DNA of 9,412 nucleotides. Origin: Methanobacteriota archaeon (GTDB taxonomy: Archaea > Hydrothermarchaeota > Hydrothermarchaeia > Hydrothermarchaeales > JACRDW01). Shown in pieces: positions 5,413-9,412 of this stretch (position 1 is its first letter; each line of letters opens with the position of its first letter). Position numbers and translations under genes: made by a program. The stretch lies in assembly GCA_016212785.1 (NCBI GenBank), contig JACRDW010000073.1, forward strand, positions 1 through 9,412. The letters are read 5' to 3'. A model generated the notes under the pieces. That model was not told where the DNA came from and did not search any database. It saw nothing but the letters and a program-made list of their open reading frames with translations.

Positions 5413-6825
5413 TCAGTAAGCTTTCCCAAGCTGAAGCATGCTCCTAGCTTTTTTTTCGCATCTCACGCATTTTCCACCGGAACTCTCGTTAACTATGCCT
5501 AGAATATCGGCAGTCGCTTCGTTTTCAATTTCCTTGGCGCACGCTTCTTCTCCACACCACCACACCTTAACTATGCCGCCTTTTTCTGAAATTATCTTTT
5601 TAGCTTCCCCCAGAGATTCAGCGAAGTAAACGTGCTCGTTGAATTCCCCCCAGGCTCGCTTCCTCAAATCCTCTGAAATGCTGCTCAAAATTTCAGCGAC
5701 TTTTCTCGCAGCATTTCCTCTGGAAATCTGCTGCTTCTTGCAGGTATCTCTTCGAACGACAGTAATTTTCTCCTGCTCTATATCCTTTGGACCAATTTCG
5801 ATTCTCAGGGGTACGCCCTTGATTTCCCAGTCGTAGTACTTGCTTCCGGGTCTGACATCCCTATCGTCTATGTGAACACGGAGGTCTTTCAGCTCTTTTT
5901 TCAGCTTCTCTGCCTCCCTATCAACGTCCCTCTCAGAATCTTTAAACCAGATTGGGACAATTACGATTTGTATGGGCGCTACCTCAGGCATCAGGCATAG
6001 ACCTCTGTCGTCGCCGTGTATAACCAGGAGGGAAGCTATAACCCTGTCCGAGATTCCGTAGCAGGTCTGATAAACGTACTCCTGCTCTCCCTTCCTGTTC
6101 TCGAACTGCACGTTGAAAGTCTTTGCAAAGTTCTGCCCGAGATTATGTACGGTTGCTATCTGGAGCGTCCTGGAGTCCGGGAATATTGTATCGAATGCAG
6201 TCGTGTACTCTGCTCCTGGAAACTTGTCCCAGTCTGGGCGCCTGCTGATTGAATAGGGCACGCCCAAAGCATCGAAGAATTTTTTGTACATCTCCGTCGC
6301 CTCTGTCACCTGCCTCTCAGCGTCTTCGTATGAAGCATGCGCAGTGTGCGCTTCTTTAAAAGTTGTTATTTCCCTCAGCCTAATCAATGGCCTCGTATGC
6401 TTGGTTTCGTACCTGAACGTATTCACGATTTGATAAACCTTCAGGGGCATGTCGCTGTGGGAGCGAATCCACACAGCGAACATGGGATAAATCGCTGTTT
6501 CAGAGGTAGGTCTCAGAGCAAGCTTTACGTTCAGCGGCTCCAAACCGCCGTGGGTAACCCAGTACACTTCATCCTCAAAGCCTTTGATGTGCTTCGCTTC
6601 CTTTGAAAACTCCTGCTCCGGGATTAATAAAGGGAAAAGCGCTTCCTTGTGGTTCTTCTCCTCAAGAATATTCCGAATTAAATTCAATACGTGCTTTCTG
6701 ATTTTGAAGCCGTAGGGGAACCAGACGTACAAGCCCTTGACAGGGTAGCGAATGTCCAGAATCTCTGCCTTTTCTATTATTTCGTTGTACCACTCGCTGA
6801 AGTTGTTCTTCCACTTCTCTCTCAT
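5413..6825 (-). CDS. proS: prolyl-tRNA synthetase, archaeal/eukaryotic type
   Basis: This class II aminoacyl-tRNA synthetase charges tRNA-Pro with proline in the cytoplasm. At 470 residues it has the archaeal/eukaryotic architecture, without the editing insertion of bacterial ProRS. The catalytic core shows the proline-site RPTSET (105-110), motif 2 [16 protein letters not shown] (137-152) with FKEAHTAH (156-163), and motif 3 [19 protein letters not shown] (257-275, R261). An anticodon-binding domain follows (about 283-385). The zinc-binding C-terminal domain has C424, C429, C453 and C456 and ends in Tyr, as in this type. The start is ATG 6825, preceded by GAGGCG at 6831-6836 (minus strand). 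It lies 65 nt after the DUF63 gene with no TATA box of its own, so it is probably co-transcribed. The intervening gap holds a strong hairpin. Confidence 0.96.
   Translation of the reverse strand: MREKWKNNFSEWYNEIIEKAEILDIRYPVKGLYVWFPYGFKIRKHVLNLIRNILEEKNHKEALFPLLIPEQEFSKEAKHIKGFEDEVYWVTHGGLEPLNVKLALRPTSETAIYPMFAVWIRSHSDMPLKVYQIVNTFRYETKHTRPLIRLREITTFKEAHTAHASYEDAERQVTEATEMYKKFFDALGVPYSISRRPDWDKFPGAEYTTAFDTIFPDSRTLQIATVHNLGQNFAKTFNVQFENRKGEQEYVYQTCYGISDRVIASLLVIHGDDRGLCLMPEVAPIQIVIVPIWFKDSERDVDREAEKLKKELKDLRVHIDDRDVRPGSKYYDWEIKGVPLRIEIGPKDIEQEKITVVRRDTCKKQQISRGNAARKVAEILSSISEDLRKRAWGEFNEHVYFAESLGEAKKIISEKGGIVKVWWCGEEACAKEIENEATADILGIVNESSGGKCVRCEKKARSMLQLGKAY
5449..5456 (+). terminator. candidate oligo-T terminator of the fmd operon
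   Basis: A run of eight T on the plus strand lies 52 nt past the fmdC stop, inside the 3' end of the convergent proS (where it encodes lysines). Oligo-T tracts terminate archaeal RNA polymerase without a hairpin. This is the best candidate for the fmd transcript end, but it may only reflect lysine codons. Confidence 0.35.
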
Positions 6826-6844
6826 TGCATCGCCTCGGTACGCA

Positions 6845-6888
6845 GACGTAGGGGGTCGTTAATGCCAGCCTGCTTGACCCCCTACGTC
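6845..6888 (-). repeat. perfect 13-bp inverted repeat upstream of proS
   Basis: GACGTAGGGGGTC (6845-6857) and its exact complement (6876-6888) flank an 18-nt spacer. It fills most of the 65-nt gap between the DUF63 stop and the proS start. In the transcript it would form a GC-rich 13-bp stem just upstream of the proS ribosome-binding site. It has no T tract, so it is not a standard terminator. It could be an mRNA processing or stability element, a translational control site, or a small palindromic insertion. Confidence 0.75.
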
Positions 6889-6890
6889 GG

Positions 6891-7655
6891 TTAGAATAGC
6901 GTAAGCAGCAGCGCATTTCTTGTGCCTGGACCTATGCCCAGGATAAACAGGGTAATTTTAATCATCCCGTAGTATAAATCTACCCCTTCTTCTTTCCACT
7001 TTTCTATCAAATAAATTGCCGCCAGTATAACCGCAAGCTTCAAGGGTATCATCACCGCAGCGCTCCCAGCGAGGTTTATCAGCAGCTCAGGTATTATGTG
7101 CTCCTCCGAGAAGCCGAAGTACTCCATGCCTATGAATGTGCCTGAACCGTCAAGCAGGTGGGCAAATATAATTGCAAGATTTTCTTTTTCCCTGAATATT
7201 TTCACTTTTTCGCTCTGCGAAAAAACAAAATAAACCAGACCTGAAATCAGCGCTGCAAGGGCAAGTGGATAGAGAATCCTGAATGGGTGCTTCATGTAGC
7301 CTGCCAGGTTTATTAGGAAATAAGGCAGCACAAGTGCGCCGATGAAAAGCGAGAGCTTCCAGTATTCAACCCCACTCTTCCTCTGAATGTAGAGCGAGGC
7401 TGCGAGGTAGGCACTTCCGAAAGCAATTGCAGTTAAATAAATCCCAGGCGTAACGCTCCACCAGTCGCTTTTCGTATAGAATCCGGCATCTGCAAGAACC
7501 CGAACAGTGATTCCGAAAATAACTGCAGGTGCGAGCGAAACAGCGAAATACTTGTCAAGCTTAACGATACGGAACAGGGACCTGCGAAGCACCGCAAGAA
7601 TCGCTAGGAGAATCGCTATAGCTATTACGTAATCCTGAGGAGTATAAACCGCCAT
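6891..7655 (-). CDS. DUF63 family integral membrane protein
   Basis: This 254-residue polytopic membrane protein has about eight predicted helices. It matches the DUF63 family, which is archaeal and of unknown function. The marker motifs are AHLLDGSGTFIG (165-176), PELLINLAGSAAVMIPLKLAV (189-209) and the C-terminal ILGIGPGTRN (238-247). Charged residues in or near helices (H166, D169, E178, E190, R246) could form a functional site, and some have proposed enzymatic roles for such families; nothing here decides it. The ATG at 7655 lies 27 nt from the centre of a palindromic TATA box, supporting a leaderless start. proS follows in the same direction after a hairpin, so both probably share this promoter. 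The divergent egsA starts from the same TATA region. Confidence 0.88.
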   Translation of the reverse strand: MAVYTPQDYVIAIAILLAILAVLRRSLFRIVKLDKYFAVSLAPAVIFGITVRVLADAGFYTKSDWWSVTPGIYLTAIAFGSAYLAASLYIQRKSGVEYWKLSLFIGALVLPYFLINLAGYMKHPFRILYPLALAALISGLVYFVFSQSEKVKIFREKENLAIIFAHLLDGSGTFIGMEYFGFSEEHIIPELLINLAGSAAVMIPLKLAVILAAIYLIEKWKEEGVDLYYGMIKITLFILGIGPGTRNALLLTLF

Positions 7656-7677
7656 GAAGGCATAAAGTAAAAAGTTC

Positions 7678-7687
7678 TTTATATAAC
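7678..7687. promoter_or_regulatory. shared bidirectional TATA box for egsA and the DUF63-proS unit
   Basis: The core TTATATAA (7679-7686) is a perfect palindrome. Its centre is 26-27 nt from the egsA ATG (7709) and 27-28 nt from the divergent DUF63 ATG (7655). Both distances match the archaeal TATA-to-start-site spacing. One TATA box could therefore direct leaderless transcripts both ways. The only other AT stretch in the 53-bp gap, at 7691-7703, is too close to the egsA ATG. Confidence 0.65.
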
Positions 7688-7708
7688 TTGCTAAAATAAT
7701 AACTCCTG

Positions 7709-8752
7709 ATGAAGCAGAAATTCATGCAGCTTCCGAGAGCAATACTCGTCGGTAAAGGCGCAATACTGAAAGCGGGCAGAGTTTGCAGAGATTTAAAACT
7801 GAGCGGCAAAGCCCTAGTTATCTCCGGACCGCACACCTACAGGATTGCCGGAGAAAGGCTCTGCAGTGTCCTGGAAGAGGAGCGCGATGTGGAGGTTGCG
7901 CTCGTAAGCGAAGCTTCGATGGACGAAGTCGAGAAAGTTAATAAGTTAATCTATAAAAAGAGAATCGATTTCGTTGCAGGCGTCGGAGGGGGAAAAGTTA
8001 TTGACATCGCAAAACTTGCTGCAGAGAAATCCTCCCTGGAATTCATCAGCGTCCCAACCGCCGCCTCACACGACGGCATCGCTTCTTCTCGAGCCTCGAT
8101 AAAGCACGATAAAAACACCGTTTCTATCGCAGCCCAGGCTCCTCTAGGAGTAATCGCGGACACAGAAATTATAAGAAAAGCACCCTACCGGCTTACTGCA
8201 AGCGGCTGCGGGGATATAATCTCAAAATTCACTGCGGTCAAAGACTGGGAGCTTGCGCACAGAGTAAAAGGCGAAGAGTACAGCGAGTATGCTGCTGCGC
8301 TTTCGCTGATGGCAGCCAAGATTATAATAAATTCCTGCGATGTGATTAGAAGAAATGGAGAGGAGGGCGTCAGAAAAGTTGTCAAGGCATTAATATCCTC
8401 AGGGGTTGCGATGAGCATCGCAGGAAGCTCTCGACCCGGAAGCGGCTCTGAGCACAAGTTCAGCCATGCGTTAGATGCACTCGTCCCGAAACCCGCGCTG
8501 CACGGAGAGCAGTGCGGCGTGGGAAGCATAATGATGATGTACCTGCACGGCGATGACTGGAGGAAAATAAAAAATTCTCTGAAAAGAATCGGCGCACCGA
8601 CGAATGCGGAAGAGCTCGGAATAGAAGAGAGATATATCATAGAAGCTCTGACAAAAGCGCACAGAATAAGACCAAGCAGGTACACGATTCTGGGCAATGG
8701 TTTGACAGAAAAGAAAGCCAGAGAGATTGCGAGCGCTACGGGGGTAATCTAA
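7709..8752 (+). CDS. egsA: sn-glycerol-1-phosphate dehydrogenase
   Basis: G1P dehydrogenase reduces dihydroxyacetone phosphate to sn-glycerol-1-phosphate with NAD(P)H. This sets the stereochemistry of archaeal membrane ether lipids. It belongs to the iron-containing alcohol dehydrogenase/glycerol dehydrogenase superfamily. The 347 residues are of normal length. The cofactor loop [12 protein letters not shown] lies at 91-102, with [18 protein letters not shown] at 114-131 close behind. The zinc ligands are D169 (SGCGDIISK), H249 ([10 protein letters not shown]) and H265 (ALHGEQCG). All are present, so the enzyme should be active. The start codon lies about 26 nt from the centre of the palindromic TATA box shared with the divergent DUF63 gene. 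The stop overlaps the stop of the small convergent gene by 3 bp. Confidence 0.96.
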   Translation: MKQKFMQLPRAILVGKGAILKAGRVCRDLKLSGKALVISGPHTYRIAGERLCSVLEEERDVEVALVSEASMDEVEKVNKLIYKKRIDFVAGVGGGKVIDIAKLAAEKSSLEFISVPTAASHDGIASSRASIKHDKNTVSIAAQAPLGVIADTEIIRKAPYRLTASGCGDIISKFTAVKDWELAHRVKGEEYSEYAAALSLMAAKIIINSCDVIRRNGEEGVRKVVKALISSGVAMSIAGSSRPGSGSEHKFSHALDALVPKPALHGEQCGVGSIMMMYLHGDDWRKIKNSLKRIGAPTNAEELGIEERYIIEALTKAHRIRPSRYTILGNGLTEKKAREIASATGVI

Positions 8753-8934
8753 GAACGAAAAGTCTGCACATAGATGGTAGCATCAGAGACTGGTATCAGA
8801 TTTCTGTCTACAACTCTAACCTCTAGCATTCCTGTAGTTTGGGCGCTGACTATAGAAGCGAATAGGATTAGGCTAAGTAGCGTTGAAAGTAGCAAGATTT
8901 TTTTGTGTTTCGTTTTTAATATGTTTTGTTTCAT
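8749..8934 (-). CDS. small secreted protein, probably truncated carboxypeptidase-regulatory-like domain
   Basis: The 61-residue product starts with a clear signal peptide: basic [12 protein letters not shown], then hydrophobic [16 protein letters not shown] and a cleavage-like VSA-Q at about residue 31. The exported part, [20 protein letters not shown], resembles the first two strands of a carboxypeptidase-regulatory-like/PEGA beta-sandwich. It stops about 30 residues in, where the full domain needs 70-80. The stop sits on the end of egsA, so the remainder may have been lost by rearrangement. A good GAGGTT ribosome-binding site (8941-8946) precedes the ATG, so it may still be translated as a small secreted peptide. 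It follows the small membrane ORF by 15 nt and is probably its operon partner. Confidence 0.55.
   Translation of the reverse strand: MKQNILKTKHKKILLLSTLLSLILFASIVSAQTTGMLEVRVVDRNLIPVSDATIYVQTFRS
8898..8904 (+). terminator. candidate T-rich terminator of egsA
   Basis: Seven T occur at 8898-8904, with further T runs up to 8940, starting about 145 nt past the egsA stop on the plus strand. Archaeal termination on U-rich RNA makes this plausible. The tracts also encode lysines of the signal peptide on the other strand, so the evidence is weak. Confidence 0.3.
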
Positions 8935-8949
8935 TTTTCTAACCTCTTA

Positions 8950-9156
8950 TCAGTACCATACAAGGGAATCTTGGAACGGATATATTGGGCCGCTGAGAAT
9001 ATATAGCCAAAATCCTGTGAGGAGCAGTGCAAATCCTACAAAATACCCAAGTAAATAGTTGTTAGTCTTCTTGGCTACGTATATTCCGATTGGGAATGAA
9101 ACTAGAACTGATAAAAGCGTATATTCGTTATACCACGTTTCGGATAGTTTTTTCAA
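8950..9156 (-). CDS. small membrane protein, unrecognised
   Basis: The 68-residue ORF has a short hydrophilic N-terminus and two predicted membrane helices (about residues 13-28 and 34-55). It ends in an aromatic SGPIYPFQDSLVWY tail. I recognise no family. No ATG is available: the only plausible start is TTG at 9156 (MKKLSETWYNE), and the frame stays open upstream into the insertion sequence. The N-terminus may therefore have been cut by that insertion. A TATA-like GATATAATG region at 9172-9180 is about 20 nt upstream, closer than expected for a leaderless start at 9156. The next gene, on the same strand, begins 15 nt after the stop and carries a signal peptide, so the two could form a small envelope operon. 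Confidence 0.5.
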   Translation of the reverse strand: MKKLSETWYNEYTLLSVLVSFPIGIYVAKKTNNYLLGYFVGFALLLTGFWLYILSGPIYPFQDSLVWY

Positions 9157-9185
9157 TATAACTTCTTCAAAGATATAATGGTAGC

Positions 9186-9227
9186 GGGCACATAATTATT
9201 GCGTGAAATAGGGTACATAATTTTTGC
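9186..9227. repeat. two 17-bp direct repeats at the IS end
   Basis: GGGCACATAATTATTGC (9186-9202) and GGGTACATAATTTTTGC (9211-9227) match at 15 of 17 positions with a 25-bp period. Tandem sites like these next to an IS end usually bind the transposase. Two copies do not make a CRISPR array. Confidence 0.7.
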
Positions 9228-9233
9228 ACGGTA

Positions 9234-9252
9234 AACCACCCATGAGGTGGTT
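9234..9252 (+). promoter_or_regulatory. hairpin with the transposase start codon in its loop
   Basis: AACCACC (9234-9240) and GGTGGTT (9246-9252) form a perfect 7-bp stem. The loop CATGA holds the transposase ATG. Such a structure would hide the start codon in a transcript entering from outside, a known way for IS elements to limit transposase made by read-through. The function here is inferred. Confidence 0.5.
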
Positions 9253-9412
9253 CGACGGCAGCCTCGACTCACTGGAAAATAAGAAGAGAGGACCAAGGAA
9301 TGCCGAGCGCAAGGTGAGTGGAGAGGACGAGAGGGAGATACTGGAACTGAGGGTCGCCAAAGGGTGGGGCTATCGCAGGATAATGTGGTACTTCAAACGC
9401 AGGAAGGGCAAA
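9242..9412 (+). CDS. IS transposase, N-terminal part (IS481-like)
   Basis: The first 57 codons run open to the end of the window. The residues RWFDGSLDSLENKKRGPRN and then ILELRVAKGWGYRRI look like the N-terminal helix-turn-helix DNA-binding region of rve/DDE transposases of the IS481 type. The GWGYRRIMWYFKRR stretch is the recognition-helix region. The catalytic DDE core would lie beyond 9412, so activity cannot be judged. The ATG at 9242 is chosen because the homologous part starts there; a TTG at 9224 in the same frame is an alternative. It lies just downstream of the direct repeats and in the loop of a hairpin. Confidence 0.65.
   Translation, partial: MRWFDGSLDSLENKKRGPRNAERKVSGEDEREILELRVAKGWGYRRIMWYFKRRKGK

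Larger units (their letters stand above)
9181..9412 (+). mobile_element. insertion sequence, left end (runs off the window)
   Basis: The sequence changes here from AT-rich genes to a short repeat-bearing end followed directly by a transposase ORF, the normal layout of an IS. The exact left boundary is uncertain, within about 9178-9186. The right end, terminal repeat match and target duplication lie outside the window. The transposase N-terminus suggests an IS481-like or related rve-type element. Confidence 0.6.

Noticed and set aside
6822..6830. Two-codon open frame ATG-CAA-TGA overlapping the proS start
   Set aside because: Such a minimal frame is easily formed by chance. The GAGGCG site is well placed for the proS ATG at 6825.
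8185..8697. Minus-strand open frame of 170 codons within egsA
   Set aside because: Antisense shadow of egsA, whose zinc ligands and NAD site are intact.
9186..9227. CRISPR-like direct repeats
   Set aside because: Only two imperfect 17-bp copies with an 8-bp gap, directly next to a transposase gene; an IS end explains them better.

Overview
The window is archaeal. It carries sn-glycerol-1-phosphate dehydrogenase (the archaeal lipid-backbone enzyme), an archaeal/eukaryotic-type prolyl-tRNA synthetase, a DUF63 membrane protein, and archaeal TATA boxes placed about 26 nt upstream of start codons. Three subunits of formylmethanofuran dehydrogenase (D, A, C) point to a euryarchaeote with the C1 branch of methanogenesis or its reverse: a methanogen, a methane/alkane oxidiser, or an Archaeoglobus-like lineage. 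I cannot place it further from sequence alone.

Layout, left to right. (1) 33-792, minus: an AT-rich gene for an unrecognised HExxH protein, a candidate zinc metallopeptidase, with a possible frameshift near its 3' end. (2) 876-1292, plus: a half-size EamA-type membrane transporter. (3) 2061-1310, minus: two stand-alone CheY-like receivers overlapping by 4 bp (ATGA). (4) 2168-5397, plus: fmdD, then a 316-nt non-coding segment packed with short hairpins, then fmdA and fmdC. The catalytic molybdopterin subunit gene fmdB is not in the window. (5) 7655-5413, minus: a DUF63 membrane protein followed by proS, with a perfect 13-bp inverted repeat between them. (6) 7709-8752, plus: egsA. It appears to share one palindromic TATA box with the divergent DUF63-proS unit. 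(7) 9156-8749, minus: two small envelope ORFs, one of them apparently truncated. (8) 9181-9412, plus: the left end of an insertion sequence, with two 17-bp direct repeats and the first 57 codons of a transposase that runs off the window.

The core genes (fmd, proS, DUF63, egsA) look intact and housekeeping-like. They cover one-carbon entry or exit through formylmethanofuran, proline charging and ether-lipid synthesis. The ends of the window are AT-rich, with broken or small genes and an IS, so they look accessory. The most unusual features are the hairpin-rich segment inside the split fmd operon and the shared bidirectional TATA box serving two apparently leaderless transcripts. I found no CRISPR array, tRNA or rRNA.
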